From Lysobacter sp. S4-A87 (GTDB lineage Bacteria; Pseudomonadota; Gammaproteobacteria; Xanthomonadales; Xanthomonadaceae): a DNA stretch of 64,000 nt. The stretch is from assembly GCF_022637455.1 (NCBI RefSeq), contig NZ_CP093341.1, positions 248,001-312,000 of the forward strand, given 5' to 3'. The notes under the pieces were generated by a model. That model was not told the origin of the DNA. It made no database searches and was given only the letters and a program-made list of their open reading frames with translations. The position numbers and the translations under genes were made by a program. Every line of letters begins with the position of its first letter. Position 1 is the stretch's first letter. Of this stretch, positions 35,317 to 45,283 are shown piece by piece.

Positions 35317-36165
35317 ATGCGCGCCGAACTGCTGACCTGCGCCATCGGAGCCGAACTCGTCGGCGTCGACCTGGCCGATGCCGTCCACGACGATGGCCTG
35401 TTCCAGGAGCTGCGCCGCTTGCTGGTCCAGCACAAGGTGCTGTTCCTGCGCGACCAGGACATCACCCGTGCCGAGCACGTGGCCTTCGCCCGACGCTTCG
35501 GCGAGTTGGAGGACCACCCGGTCTCGGGCAGCGACCCGGAGAACCCGGGACTGGTGCGCATCTACAAATCGCCCGAGCTGCCCAACGAGCGTTACGAGAA
35601 TGCCTGGCACAGCGATGCCACCTGGCGCGTGGCGCCGCCGTTTGGCTGCGTGCTGCGCTGCGTGGAATGCCCGCCGACCGGCGGCGACACGATGTGGGCG
35701 AACATGGTGCTCGCCTACGAGAAGTTGCCCGGCCACATCAAGCAGCAGATCGATGGCCTGCGCGCCCGGCACAGCATCGAAGCGACCTTCGGCGCGGCCA
35801 TGCCGATCGAGAAGCGCCTGGCACTGAAGGCGCAGTTCCCCGATGCCGAGCACCCGGTGGTGCGCACGCATCCGGACACCGGCGAGAAGATCCTCTACGT
35901 CAACGCCTACACCACGCACTTCACCAATTTCCACACGCCCGACAACGTGCGTTATGGACAGGACTACACGGCAGGCGGGCAGCAGCTGCTGCAGTACCTC
36001 ATCAGCCAGGCCCATGTCCCCGAGTACCAGGTCCGCTGGCGCTGGGCGCCCAACAGCATCGCCATCTGGGACAACCGCAGCACCCAGCATTACGCAGTGA
36101 TGGATTACCCGCCGTGCCATCGAAAGATGGAGCGCGCCGGAATCATCGGCGACGTGCCCCGTTGA
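35317..36165 (+). CDS. TauD/TfdA-family Fe(II)/2-oxoglutarate dioxygenase
   Basis: 282 residues. The iron-binding facial triad is intact: His98 and Asp100 (NAWHSDATW) and distal His258 (NRSTQHYAV). An Arg follows in HRKMER (269-273) for the 2-oxoglutarate carboxylate, and GGDTMW is also conserved. Family members hydroxylate small acids such as taurine, 2,4-D, alpha-ketoglutarate-dependent sulfates or betaines, often leading to cleavage. With a BKACE enzyme and transporter next door it probably starts breakdown of an organic acid; the substrate is not readable. It sits 10 bp after the quinone oxidoreductase gene and 69 bp before BKACE. Confidence 0.9.
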   Translation: MRAELLTCAIGAELVGVDLADAVHDDGLFQELRRLLVQHKVLFLRDQDITRAEHVAFARRFGELEDHPVSGSDPENPGLVRIYKSPELPNERYENAWHSDATWRVAPPFGCVLRCVECPPTGGDTMWANMVLAYEKLPGHIKQQIDGLRARHSIEATFGAAMPIEKRLALKAQFPDAEHPVVRTHPDTGEKILYVNAYTTHFTNFHTPDNVRYGQDYTAGGQQLLQYLISQAHVPEYQVRWRWAPNSIAIWDNRSTQHYAVMDYPPCHRKMERAGIIGDVPR

Positions 36166-36234
36166 CCTGCACCTGATTCCATCCGGCACCGCCGATCCGA
36201 TTGCATCACCGCCGCGCCTTTCACGGAGATACCC

Positions 36235-37290
36235 ATGAACTTCCTCGATGGATCGTTGTTCCCCGAGAACCAGCCCAAGCTGGTGATCACCGCCGCGCCG
36301 TATGGCCCGGAGTGGCTGCCGTCGGACTTCCCGGAGGACATCCCGGTGACGATGGAGGAGCACATCCAGAAGGCGGTCGATTGCTACAACGCCGGCGCCA
36401 CCGTGCTGCACCTGCACGTGCGTGAGCTGGACGGCAAGGGTTCCAAGCGGCTGTCGATGTTCAATGAGCTGCTGGCCGGCATCCGCTCGCGCGTGCCCGA
36501 CATGATCCTGCAGGTCGGCGGTTCGATTTCGTTCGCGCCGGAAGGAGAGGGCAACGTCGCCAAGTGGCTGTCCGACGACACCCGGCACATGCTGGCCGAG
36601 CTGAAGCCGGCGCCGGACCAGGTGACGATCGCGATCAACACCAACCAGATGAACGTGGTCGAGCAGATGTGCGAGGCCGACCTGGCCGGCACCAGCCTGG
36701 GCACGCCGGAGGGTTACCGCGCCTACCGCGAGATGACCATCCCCGCCGGTCCGGAATGGGTCGAGGAGCACATCCGCCGACTGTCGGCCAATGGCATCCA
36801 GACCCATTTCCAGCTTGCCAACATCACCCAGCTGGAGACGGTCGAGCGCATGATGCGCAAGGGCACCTGCAACGTGCCGCTGATCCTGACCTGGGTGGCC
36901 ATCGGTGGCGGCTTCGATGCGCCGAACATCTACAACCTGGCCAACTTCGTCCGCGGTTGCCCGGATGGCTCGGTGCTGACGCTGGAGTCGTCGATGCTCA
37001 ACGTGCTGCCTCTGAACATGATGGCGATCGCGATGGGCCTGCACGTGCGCTGCGGCAACGAGGACAACCTCTGGACCCAGCGCCGCGACCGCAAGATGAG
37101 CAGCGTCGAGCAGATCGAGCAGCTGGTGCGGATCTCCCGCGAGTTCGGCCGCGACATCGCCACTCCCGCCGAGGCGCGCGAGATCTACCGCATCGGCACG
37201 TTCTACAAGGATGCCGACGAGACGCTTGCGGAGAATGGCTTTGCGCCCAACCGCCGACCCGTCTGGAAGGGCGTGCCTCAGCCGGCATGA
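36235..37290 (+). CDS. Beta-keto acid cleavage enzyme (BKACE, DUF849)
   Basis: 351 residues with a TIM-barrel. The zinc motif is LHLHVRE (His59, His61, Glu64), with conserved Gly-Asn-Glu-Asp near 274-277 and PLILTWVAIGGG; this matches Kce/BKACE enzymes. These condense a beta-keto acid with acetyl-CoA and cleave it to acetoacetate and a new acyl-CoA; known substrates include 3-keto-5-aminohexanoate and dehydrocarnitine. The substrate-side residues cannot be matched to a known subgroup by eye. A GGAG ribosome site precedes ATG 36235. Operon context: dioxygenase before, MFS transporter after. Confidence 0.92.
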   Translation: MNFLDGSLFPENQPKLVITAAPYGPEWLPSDFPEDIPVTMEEHIQKAVDCYNAGATVLHLHVRELDGKGSKRLSMFNELLAGIRSRVPDMILQVGGSISFAPEGEGNVAKWLSDDTRHMLAELKPAPDQVTIAINTNQMNVVEQMCEADLAGTSLGTPEGYRAYREMTIPAGPEWVEEHIRRLSANGIQTHFQLANITQLETVERMMRKGTCNVPLILTWVAIGGGFDAPNIYNLANFVRGCPDGSVLTLESSMLNVLPLNMMAIAMGLHVRCGNEDNLWTQRRDRKMSSVEQIEQLVRISREFGRDIATPAEAREIYRIGTFYKDADETLAENGFAPNRRPVWKGVPQPA

Positions 37291-37334
37291 GGCAGCCCGC
37301 ATGACTTCCGCCTACTGAACTGCAGGTTCAACCC

Positions 37335-38660
37335 ATGGCTTACCACTCCATACCGAACAGCGGCAACGACGATCCCGGCGCGCGGATTCCGCGGCGGTAT
37401 GCCTGGGTCGTGTTCGGCCTGAGCTTCGGCCTGCTGCTGTCAGACTACATGTCGCGGCAGGTGCTCAATGCCGTGTTCCCGCTGCTCAAGCAGGAGTGGG
37501 CGCTCACCGATGCCCGCCTCGGGTTGTTGAGCGGCATCGTCGCGCTGATGGTGGGCTTGCTGACGTTCCCGCTGTCGCTGCTCGCCGACCGGTTCGGACG
37601 GGTGAAGAGCCTGGCGCTGATGGCGGCCATCTGGAGCCTGGCCACGCTTGCCTGCGGCCTGGCGCAGCACTACCCGCAGATGCTGGTCGCGCGTTTCTTC
37701 GTCGGCGTGGGCGAGGCGGCTTACGGCAGCGTCGGCATTGCAGTCGTGCTGTCGGTGTTTCCGAAAGACATGCGCGCGACGCTGACCGGTGCCTTCATGG
37801 CCGGTGGCATGTTCGGCTCGGTGCTGGGCATGGCGCTGGGTGGGGCCGTGGCCGCACATCTCGGCTGGCGATGGGCATTCGCGGTGATGGCCCTGTTCGG
37901 GCTGGCGCTGGCGTTGCTGTATCCGATCATCGTCAGGGAAAAGCGCATCGCGCCGCCTGCACGGACGGACCAGCCTCGCGTTGAGGCGCCGGCGGCTGCA
38001 CGGGTGCCGCTGCGCAGCCTGGTCAACAGTCGTTCGGTGGTGGGGGCCTACATCGGCAGTGGCCTGCAGTTGTTCGTCGGCGGCACGGTCATTGTCTGGA
38101 TTCCCAGCTACCTCAATCGCTACTACGCGATGGCGACCGACGTAGCCGGCGGCGTATCGGCCATCATCGTGCTGGTCAGCGGCATCGGCATGATCGCCTG
38201 CGGCATGCTCAGCGATCGCATGTGCCGCAACGCGCCGGAACACAAGTTCAACCTGGCCATTGCCTACAGCCTCGGCAGCTGCGTGCTGTTGTCGCTGGCA
38301 TTCGCGCTGCCGCACGGTACGCCGCAACTGGTCATGATCGCCCTGGGCATGATGCTGGCGGCCGGCACCAGCGGACCGGCCGGAGCAATGGTCGCCAATC
38401 TCACGCCGCTGCCGATCCATGGCACCGCATTCGCGACGCTGACGCTGGCCAACAATCTGCTGGGCCTGGCCGCGGGGCCGCTGGTGACAGGTCTGCTCGC
38501 CGATGCACTGGGCCTGGCCAAGGCATTCCAGCTGGTGCCGCTGATCAGCGTGGCCGCTGCCGCCGTGTTCTATTTCGCCAAGCGCCACTACCTGACCGAC
38601 GTCGAGCACGTGGGAATCCACGCGCGCAGCTACGCTGCCGGGATGCAGGCGCAGACGTGA
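37335..38660 (+). CDS. MFS transporter of small organic acids
   Basis: 441 residues with 12 predicted membrane helices. The MFS signature LADRFGRVKSLALMAAIWSL is in the loop between helices 2 and 3 and a degenerate repeat (SDRMCRN) is in the middle. Overall it resembles the anion:cation symporter / metabolite:H+ symporter groups that import organic acids. As part of the operon it probably imports the acid degraded by the dioxygenase and BKACE. Its stop overlaps the start of the next gene (GTGA), so the two are translationally coupled. Confidence 0.85.
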   Translation: MAYHSIPNSGNDDPGARIPRRYAWVVFGLSFGLLLSDYMSRQVLNAVFPLLKQEWALTDARLGLLSGIVALMVGLLTFPLSLLADRFGRVKSLALMAAIWSLATLACGLAQHYPQMLVARFFVGVGEAAYGSVGIAVVLSVFPKDMRATLTGAFMAGGMFGSVLGMALGGAVAAHLGWRWAFAVMALFGLALALLYPIIVREKRIAPPARTDQPRVEAPAAARVPLRSLVNSRSVVGAYIGSGLQLFVGGTVIVWIPSYLNRYYAMATDVAGGVSAIIVLVSGIGMIACGMLSDRMCRNAPEHKFNLAIAYSLGSCVLLSLAFALPHGTPQLVMIALGMMLAAGTSGPAGAMVANLTPLPIHGTAFATLTLANNLLGLAAGPLVTGLLADALGLAKAFQLVPLISVAAAAVFYFAKRHYLTDVEHVGIHARSYAAGMQAQT

Positions 38661-39322
38661 GCACCGGCGACAAGCTGACGATCGACATCCACTTCGACCT
38701 GATCTGCCCCTGGTGCTTCATCGGCAAGCACCAGTTCACGATGGCGCGGGGCAAGTTCATCGGGTTGTTCCCCGCGACCGTTGTGGAAACGGTGTGGCAT
38801 CCGGTGCAATTGCTGCCCGACGTTCCGGAGCCGGGGCTGCCGTTTGCCGGATTCTACGAACGGCGCCTGGGCTCGGCCGAGGCGGTCCGGCAACGGCAGA
38901 AGCAGGTTGCACAGGCGGCCAGTAGCGTGGGTCTCGACCTCGACCTGTCGGCCATCGAACGCATGCCCAACACCGCCCGGGCACACCATCTGCTGAGGCG
39001 CGTCGCCACGCTGGGCGAGCTGGCGCTGTACGAGGCATTGCTCGATCGATTGTTCGCCGCGTACTTCCAGCGTGGCGAGGATATCGGCGATGCGGCGACG
39101 TTGCGGATGCTGGCAGCGGAAGTCGGCGTGCCATCGCAGGTCGTCGACGTGGCGCAGGCCGACGCTGGCAGCGTTCCGGCCACCTCTGCCGTCGAGGGAG
39201 TGCCGAACTTCGTGTTCAACGGGCGCCTGTCCCTTTCCGGTGCGCGCGATGCCGCGATCCTGCTGATGGCCATGAGCAAGTCCGTGCAGGTGCTAGCCGG
39301 GAACAGCGGCGCGGGATCGTGA
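38657..39322 (+). CDS. DsbA-family oxidoreductase / 2-hydroxychromene-2-carboxylate isomerase-like
   Basis: 221 residues of the FrnE/HCCA isomerase branch of the DsbA thioredoxin fold. An N-terminal Cys17-Pro-Trp-Cys20 (ICPWCFIGKHQF), a helical insertion, and the cis-Pro region EGVPNFVFNGRLSLSGA. Proteins of this branch are cytosolic; some isomerise aromatic catabolites using glutathione, others act on polyketides. The start is a GTG overlapping the MFS stop (38657-38660), and no signal peptide is present. In this operon a catabolic role is more likely than disulfide formation in the periplasm. That is inference. Confidence 0.85.
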   Translation: MSTGDKLTIDIHFDLICPWCFIGKHQFTMARGKFIGLFPATVVETVWHPVQLLPDVPEPGLPFAGFYERRLGSAEAVRQRQKQVAQAASSVGLDLDLSAIERMPNTARAHHLLRRVATLGELALYEALLDRLFAAYFQRGEDIGDAATLRMLAAEVGVPSQVVDVAQADAGSVPATSAVEGVPNFVFNGRLSLSGARDAAILLMAMSKSVQVLAGNSGAGS

Positions 39323-39381
39323 CCGAAAGCAACAGGGCTACCACCATTCGCCGGGCGTGAGCGCGGCCCGAGGACTCTGCG

Positions 39382-39948
39382 ATGACCATCCAATGCCCCG
39401 TGCTTATCGTTCCAGGCCTGCGCGAGCACGTGCCCGAACACTGGCAGACGCTGCTCGCTGCCGGATTGCCGAAAGTGAGTACGGTGCCGCCGCTGGAGCA
39501 GGACAAGCTCAGTTGCGCTGCGCGCGTGGAAGCATTGGATCGTGCGCTGGCTGCGATCGATGGCCCGGTGATCCTCGTCGCCCACAGTGCCGGGGTGATG
39601 ATGGTGGCGCACTGGGCGCTGTCGTCGAAGTCGCATCGCCCGATCAAGGGCGCGTTGCTGGCCACGCCTGCTGACGTGGAGATCCCGTTCCCGGTCGGCT
39701 ATCCGACGCTGGACACCCTGCGCGAGCACGCCTGGCTGCCGATTCCGCGAGATCGGCTAGGCTTCCCGAGCCTGCTCGCGGCCAGCCGGAACGATCCGCT
39801 GTGCGCCTACTCGCGTGCACAGTCGCTTGCCCGCGACTGGGGCAGCGAGCTGGTGGACCTCGGCCAGGTGGGCCACCTGAATCCCGCCGCGGGCTTCGGC
39901 AAGTGGCCGCAGGCATTGGAGCTGATAGCCCGGCTCGACGCCATGTAA
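39382..39948 (+). CDS. Small alpha/beta-hydrolase (RBBP9/YdeN family)
   Basis: 188 residues, family length. The catalytic triad is apparent: Ser69 in LVAHSAGVMM (family-typical HSxG elbow), Asp138 in SRNDPL, His165 in GQVGHLNPAAG. RBBP9/YdeN enzymes are serine hydrolases with poorly defined esterase activity. A GAGGAC ribosome site precedes the ATG. It lies 59 bp after the DsbA-like gene and is the last gene of the plus-strand unit, ending at a long hairpin shared with the convergent acyl-CoA ligase gene. Membership of the catabolic operon is likely but unproven. Confidence 0.85.
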   Translation: MTIQCPVLIVPGLREHVPEHWQTLLAAGLPKVSTVPPLEQDKLSCAARVEALDRALAAIDGPVILVAHSAGVMMVAHWALSSKSHRPIKGALLATPADVEIPFPVGYPTLDTLREHAWLPIPRDRLGFPSLLAASRNDPLCAYSRAQSLARDWGSELVDLGQVGHLNPAAGFGKWPQALELIARLDAM

Positions 39949-39951
39949 CGA

Positions 39952-40024
39952 GTAGCCCGGGTAAGCGAAGCGCACCCGGGTCTGGCGCGTGCCACCCCGG
40001 GTGCGCTTCACTTACCCGGGCTAC
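39952..40024. repeat. Paired extragenic repeat, long hairpin between convergent genes
   Basis: Two 29-bp arms (39952-39980 and 39996-40024; arm starts GTAGCCCGGGTAAGCG) are inverted copies with a single mismatch, separated by 15 bp. The transcript would fold into a 29-bp hairpin. It lies between the ends of the convergent hydrolase and acyl-CoA ligase genes and may act as bidirectional transcription stop. Same family as 7536, 56223 and 59626. Confidence 0.9.
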
Positions 40025-40038
40025 GTGTCACGCGATGA

Positions 40039-41679
40039 TCAGGCTTCTTCCGGAAAGCGGTAGTCGCGGAACTGCTCGCGCAGCGCCGCCTTGTGCAGTT
40101 TTCCGGTCGCGGTATGCGGCAGCTGCGGTACGAACAGCACGTCGTCGGGGAGCCACCATTTGGCGACCCGGTCCTCGAGGTAGCGCAGCACGGTCTCGCG
40201 CTCCATCGTCTGCCCAGGTTTGACGACGACCAGCATCAACGGGCGCTCCTGCCACTTCGGGTGGGCGATGCCGATCACAGCCGCCTCGGCGATGGTGAGA
40301 TGCCCCATCGCGGCGTTCTCCAGCGCAATGGAAGAGATCCACTCGCCGCCGGATTTGATCACGTCCTTGGCGCGGTCGGTGATCTGCATGTAGCCATCGG
40401 CGTCGATGGTCGCAACGTCACCGGTGTCGAAGTAGCCTTCGTCGTCCAGGATCGATCCGCCTTCGTCGCGGTAGTAGGCGCCAGCGACCCACGGGCCGCG
40501 AATCTTCAGATGACCGGCTGCCTTGCCGTCATGCGGAAGGCGACGGCCCTCCTCGTCGGTCAGCTTGAGGCTGACGCCAAACACCGGGCGACCCTGCTTG
40601 GCCTGCACTTGCAGGCGCTCTTCCAGCGGCAGCGAAGCGTGCTTTGGCAAGAGATTGCAGACCGTGCCGACCGGCGAGGTCTCTGTCATGCCCCAGGCAT
40701 GGACCACGAACGCGCCGAAGTCGCGTTCGAAGGCCTCGGCCATCGCCCGCGGCGCCGCGGCACCGCCGATCACGACACGGCGAAGGGCCAGCTCCGCGGA
40801 CGGCTTCAGGCCTTCGGCCGCGGCATGCTGCAGCAGCATCATCCAGACCGTGGGAACGCCCAGTGCGAGTGTTACCCGCTCGTCGCGAAGCAACTGGTAA
40901 ACGCTTGCACCGTCGAGGGCGGGGCCGGGCAGGACCAGCTTGGCGCCGCTCATGGCGCCGGCGTAGGGCATGCTCCAGGCGTTGACATGGAACATCGGCA
41001 CGACCAGCAATGCTGTTTCGTCCCGCGAAACGGCCAGGCTGTCGACGGTGCAGGCGCCGTAGGCGTGCAGCACGGTGGAGCGGTGCGAGTACAGCACGCC
41101 CTTGGGCATGCCGGTCGTGCCCGAGGTGTAGCAAAGCGAAGCGGCGGCACCCTCATCCAGGTCCGGCCAGTCGTAGTCGCCGGTCTCGGCCGCGAGCAGT
41201 TCCTCGTAGCATCGCAGGCCGGGAATGGCGCATTCGGGCATGTGCGCGCGGTCGGTCATCACCACGAAGTGGCGAACGCTCGCCAGCTTCGGCAGCAGCT
41301 TCTCCACCAGTGGAACAAAGCTCAGATCGAAGAACAGGACCGTGTCTTCGGCGTGGTTGATGATGTATTCGAGCTGCTCGGGGAACAGGCGCGGGTTGGC
41401 GGTATGCAGCACCGCCCCCATGCCGGACACGCCGAAGTACAACTCCATGTGGCGGTAGCCGTTCCACGCCAGTGTGCCGACACGGTCGCCTCGTTGCACG
41501 CCCAGGGCGGTCAATGCGCTGGCCGCCTGTCGTGCGCGCCGATGGATGTCGCGGTAGGTGCAGCGGTGCACCGGGCCTTCGACCGTGCGAGAGACCACTT
41601 CGGCATCCGGGTGGCAGGCCACCGCGTGCTCGATCAGGGACGACACCAGCAGTTTGTGGTCCTGCATCAATCCCAACAT
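40039..41679 (-). CDS. Long-chain / medium-chain acyl-CoA ligase (AMP-binding family)
   Basis: 546 residues of the ANL superfamily. Seen: P-loop [19 protein letters not shown] (about 182-200), [10 protein letters not shown] (acyl-adenylate motif), [36 protein letters not shown], and the C-terminal Lys in [14 protein letters not shown]. Activates a fatty or substituted carboxylic acid with ATP and CoA; the closest appearance is to fatty acid and 3-methylmercaptopropionate ligases. Start ATG 41679 has GGAGG 6 nt upstream and lies 1 bp after the stop of the RND exporter gene, so the two are coupled. As last gene of the DUF1302-DUF1329-YCF48-RND unit it probably traps imported substrate as CoA ester. 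Confidence 0.92.
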   Translation of the reverse strand: MLGLMQDHKLLVSSLIEHAVACHPDAEVVSRTVEGPVHRCTYRDIHRRARQAASALTALGVQRGDRVGTLAWNGYRHMELYFGVSGMGAVLHTANPRLFPEQLEYIINHAEDTVLFFDLSFVPLVEKLLPKLASVRHFVVMTDRAHMPECAIPGLRCYEELLAAETGDYDWPDLDEGAAASLCYTSGTTGMPKGVLYSHRSTVLHAYGACTVDSLAVSRDETALLVVPMFHVNAWSMPYAGAMSGAKLVLPGPALDGASVYQLLRDERVTLALGVPTVWMMLLQHAAAEGLKPSAELALRRVVIGGAAAPRAMAEAFERDFGAFVVHAWGMTETSPVGTVCNLLPKHASLPLEERLQVQAKQGRPVFGVSLKLTDEEGRRLPHDGKAAGHLKIRGPWVAGAYYRDEGGSILDDEGYFDTGDVATIDADGYMQITDRAKDVIKSGGEWISSIALENAAMGHLTIAEAAVIGIAHPKWQERPLMLVVVKPGQTMERETVLRYLEDRVAKWWLPDDVLFVPQLPHTATGKLHKAALREQFRDYRFPEEA

Positions 41680-41680
41680 G

Positions 41681-44095
41681 TCATGCCTCCACTTTGCGCA
41701 GCAGGAAGTGCGAGAGCGCGGGAATGAGGACCAGTGCGCCGATCATGTTCCACAGGAACATGAAGGTCAGCAGGATGCCCATGTCGGCCTGGAACTTGAT
41801 CGGGGAGAACGCCCAGGTGATGACGCCTGCGGCCAGGGTGATGCCCACCAGGGCGACGACCTTGCCGGTGAACATCACCGCATGCCGGTAGGCAGCGGCG
41901 AGCGGCACGCCGGCCCGCTGCTGGCCCAGCTGCACGCTCAGCAGGTACAGCGCGTAGTCGACGCCGATGCCGGCACCGAGCGCAATCACCGGAAGCGTGG
42001 CGACCTTGACGCCGATGCCCAGTCCAACCATCAGCGCTTCGCACAGGATCGACGTCAGGATCAGAGGCAGGACCGCAACGACCACCGCGCGCCAGCTGCG
42101 GAAGGCCACGAAGCACAGCAGTGCGACCGCGCCATAGACGTACAGCAGCATCGAGCGGCTGGCGCTGCTGACCACTTCGTTGGTCGCGGCCTCGATGCCC
42201 GCCGAACCGGCGGCCAGCTTGAAGGTCACGTCGCGATCGTTGTGGCGCGCGGCGAAGTCCTCGGCGATGGCGGCCACGCGCTTGAGCGAGTCGGCCTTGT
42301 GGTCGGCCAGGTAGGCGATCACCGGCAGGACCGTGCACTCGGTGTTGAACAGGTCCGGATTGAGCACCGTGGCCTGCTGGCCGGAGTAGTTGATCACGTC
42401 CTGGTTGCGATTGAGGGTCAGCCACTTCGGGTTGCCTTCAAACGAACCGGCGGTGATGTTGCGCACCGCATCGGCCAGCGACACGGTGGTCTGCACCGCG
42501 GGGTCCTGCTGCAGCGCCCAGCCCAGGCGGTCGGCCTGGATCAGCGTCTTGTAGTTGAGGCAGGCGTCCTTGGGCGTCTTGACGATCACCGCGAACAGGT
42601 CGCTCGACAGCGCGTAGTTGGCGGTGATGAAGGCGTTGTCCTGGTTGTATCGCGAGTCCTTGCGCAGCTCGGGCGCGCCCGGGTCGAGGTCACCGACCTG
42701 CAGGCCGCGGCTGATCCACAGGCCGCCGGCGGCGAGCAGCACCGCACAGGTGATCGCACCGATGGCCCAGCGCCGCTCTGTGAACCGGTCGAGGACGTTC
42801 CAGAAGGCTCCGAAGCCACGACCGCGTGCTTCCTCGTCCTCTTCGCGCAGGCTGCGCTTGGCCGCTGCCGGGCTGACGCCGACATAGGACAGCAGCACCG
42901 GCAGCAGGATCAGGTTGGTGAACACCAGCACGCCGACGCCGATGCTGGCGGTCAGTGCCAGTTCCTTGATCACCGGAATGTCGATGGTCATGAGCACCGC
43001 AAAACCGACCACGTCGGCAAGCAGCGCGGTCAGACCGGCCAGGAACAGGCGGCGAAAGGTGTAGCGTGCGGCGATCAGGCGATGGGTGCCGCGGCCCACG
43101 TCCTGCATGATGCCGTTCATCTTCTGCGCACCATGGCTGACGCCGATGGCGAAGATCAGGAAGGGCACGAGCACGGAGAACGGGTCCAGCTCGAAGCCGA
43201 GCAGGCGCACCAGGCCCAGCTGCCAGATCACCGCGACCACCGAGCAGGAGACCACCAGCACGGTGCTGCGCACGCAGCGGGTGTACAGGAAGATGATCAG
43301 CGCGGCGATCAGGGCGGCGCCGAGGAAGAAGCTGGCGACCTTCACCAGGCCTTCGATCAGGTCGCCGGCCAGCTTGGCAAAGCCAATCACGTGGATCTTG
43401 ACCTTTCCGTGCCCGGCGGCCTCGTACTTGGCGCGCACACGCTGCTCGAGCTGCTGCGAGAACGCGTGGTAGTCCAGGCGCTCGCCGGTCTCCGAGTTTC
43501 GCTCGAGCAGGGGCACGAACACCATGGTCGAACGGAAGTCGTTGGCGACCAGGTTGCCGACGATGTTGGCGCGGCGGATGTTGAGCTTGAGCGCATCCAC
43601 CGATGCGGGCGTGCCGTCGTAGTTGTCGGGCATCACCGGCCCGCCGACGAATCCTTCCTCATTGACCTCGCTCCAGCGCACGGCCGGGGTCCAGATCGAC
43701 TTCATCCAGGCCCGGTCGACGTCCTGCATCAGGAACACTTCGTCGTTGACCTGCTTGAGGACTTCCAGGTAGCCGGGATCGAAGATGTCACCGTGGGTGT
43801 TCTCGACCACCACGCGTACCGAGTTGCCCAGGCCGCGCAGGCTGCCGCGGCTCTCCAGGTAATTCTTGATGTAGGCGTGGCCGTGCGGAATCATCTTCTC
43901 GAAGCCGGCGTTGATCGCCAGCTTCGTTGCCTGGAAACCCAGCAGCACCGTCAGCAGTGCGCAGGCGACGACGATCAGGAGCCGATGGTTGAAGATGGCG
44001 CGCTCGAAGAATTGTCCCGAGCGATGGTCGAAGCCCTCGATCGAGTGGACGACCGGCATGTCGTCGGGCAGCGTGTCTAGCTTGTTCAAACGCAT
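41681..44095 (-). CDS. RND-superfamily (MMPL-type) transporter
   Basis: 804 residues. Two similar halves, each with one membrane helix, a periplasmic domain, then five helices; the first run includes [20 protein letters not shown] with the helix-4-type motif, the second [20 protein letters not shown] (GxxxDY), characteristic of MMPL/HpnN-like RND proteins rather than of AcrB. Homologues coupled to DUF1329/DUF1302 genes move lipids or hydrophobic acids across the inner membrane or periplasm; direction is unknown. The gene starts 20 bp after the YCF48-like gene and overlaps closely with the ligase gene downstream. A charged segment ([11 protein letters not shown]) follows the sixth helix. Confidence 0.9.
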   Translation of the reverse strand: MRLNKLDTLPDDMPVVHSIEGFDHRSGQFFERAIFNHRLLIVVACALLTVLLGFQATKLAINAGFEKMIPHGHAYIKNYLESRGSLRGLGNSVRVVVENTHGDIFDPGYLEVLKQVNDEVFLMQDVDRAWMKSIWTPAVRWSEVNEEGFVGGPVMPDNYDGTPASVDALKLNIRRANIVGNLVANDFRSTMVFVPLLERNSETGERLDYHAFSQQLEQRVRAKYEAAGHGKVKIHVIGFAKLAGDLIEGLVKVASFFLGAALIAALIIFLYTRCVRSTVLVVSCSVVAVIWQLGLVRLLGFELDPFSVLVPFLIFAIGVSHGAQKMNGIMQDVGRGTHRLIAARYTFRRLFLAGLTALLADVVGFAVLMTIDIPVIKELALTASIGVGVLVFTNLILLPVLLSYVGVSPAAAKRSLREEDEEARGRGFGAFWNVLDRFTERRWAIGAITCAVLLAAGGLWISRGLQVGDLDPGAPELRKDSRYNQDNAFITANYALSSDLFAVIVKTPKDACLNYKTLIQADRLGWALQQDPAVQTTVSLADAVRNITAGSFEGNPKWLTLNRNQDVINYSGQQATVLNPDLFNTECTVLPVIAYLADHKADSLKRVAAIAEDFAARHNDRDVTFKLAAGSAGIEAATNEVVSSASRSMLLYVYGAVALLCFVAFRSWRAVVVAVLPLILTSILCEALMVGLGIGVKVATLPVIALGAGIGVDYALYLLSVQLGQQRAGVPLAAAYRHAVMFTGKVVALVGITLAAGVITWAFSPIKFQADMGILLTFMFLWNMIGALVLIPALSHFLLRKVEA

Positions 44096-44115
44096 ATCCT
44101 CACGGACAAATCGGT

Positions 44116-45198
44116 TTACAGTTCAGGGCGCACGACGCGCACGCCACGAAGTCCGGTCAGGACGACGGCATCGCCGGATACGGCCAGGCCGGTGCAGGGC
44201 ATGGCACCCTTCAGTTCGAGACGGCGGAAGTGCGCGCCGTCGTCCCCACTCACCAGCACGTCACCGGCCATTGAGCACAGCAGCAGGCGTCCGTCGGGCA
44301 TGACCTGGCCGGCGGTGATCGACGCGGTCGTGCCGGTTTCCACCGTTTCCCAGCTCTGGCCGCCGTCGAGTGAGCGATAGGCGGTGCCCTTCAGGCCGTA
44401 GGCGAGGACGAGCCCGGGCCGGGTGAGCAGGCCGAAATAGCTGCCTTCGTACGGGGTCTGCAACGCGTTGAAGCGGGACGTCGCCGGATCGAAGCGCAGC
44501 GCCAGTCCCAGTTCACCGACGATGTACAGGCCGTCGCTGCTGCCGCGGATGCCGTACAGGTGGTAGAAGCGGTCGTTCTGCGTGTGGTCGACCCAGGGCT
44601 CCCAGGTCTTGCCACCGTCGGTGGTATGGAAGATCAGGTTGTAGGCGCCGACGACGAAGCCTTCGTTGGCGTTGGCGAACCAGACATCCAGGAACGGACG
44701 GCTCGGGCCTTCCGTCGCTGCACGCTCGGACTCGGCCTTGAGTGCCTCGAGCAGGGTCACGTCGGTGGTCGCGGGCAGTTGCCGCACGTGCTCGAGCATC
44801 AGCGCATTGGCGCGACGGCCATCGAGCTGGACGGTCCAGGAAGCGCCGCCGTCGGCGGTGTGCAGTACCACGCCTTCGTGGCCGACGGCCCAGCCCTGCT
44901 TTGCATCGACGAAGTGCAGGGCGGTCAGGTCGGCGCTGACCGGGACCTTGGCCTGGTGCCAGGACGCGCCCAGGTTGTCGGAGTAGACGATGTGGCCGCG
45001 TGCACCTGCGGCGACCAGGCGCTTGCCGGCCACGGCGCTGGCTTGCAGCACGCGTTGCGTGGCCAGCGCGCTGGTCGTGGCGGGTTGATCGAGCACATCC
45101 GTGAATGTGGTGCGGCCGGGGGCCGATGAAGCAACGGATGCGACGAGCAGCGTCGCCAGTCCGGCCATGGCGGCGTGCCTGAGGCGAAGGTGATTCAT
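44116..45198 (-). CDS. YCF48-like beta-propeller protein, exported
   Basis: 360 residues with an N-terminal signal peptide (LRHAAMAGLATLLVASVASSAPG). The body has repeated propeller blades of the BNR/YCF48 type: DNLGASWHQAK, GWAVGHEGVVLHTADGGASW, EGFVVGAYNLIFHTTDGGK and YRSLDGGQSWETVE. YCF48 of cyanobacteria helps assemble photosystem II; proteobacterial copies linked to DUF1329 and RND genes are periplasmic and of unknown role, probably as adaptor between outer- and inner-membrane parts. It lies between DUF1329 and the RND gene on the same strand. Confidence 0.88.
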   Translation of the reverse strand: MNHLRLRHAAMAGLATLLVASVASSAPGRTTFTDVLDQPATTSALATQRVLQASAVAGKRLVAAGARGHIVYSDNLGASWHQAKVPVSADLTALHFVDAKQGWAVGHEGVVLHTADGGASWTVQLDGRRANALMLEHVRQLPATTDVTLLEALKAESERAATEGPSRPFLDVWFANANEGFVVGAYNLIFHTTDGGKTWEPWVDHTQNDRFYHLYGIRGSSDGLYIVGELGLALRFDPATSRFNALQTPYEGSYFGLLTRPGLVLAYGLKGTAYRSLDGGQSWETVETGTTASITAGQVMPDGRLLLCSMAGDVLVSGDDGAHFRRLELKGAMPCTGLAVSGDAVVLTGLRGVRVVRPEL

Positions 45199-45283
45199 GA
45201 AGTGATTTCGTTCAGCGACGGGGCTTGGAAGAGCAGACCTCCGGCGGCAGCAGGCCGCCGCCGGAGATCGTGTCCGTCATGAC

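Noticed and set aside
41558-44080. An 840-codon plus-strand frame antisense to the RND gene
   Set aside because: Shadow of the RND coding sequence; composition is dominated by Gln, His, Asp and Arg with no domain.
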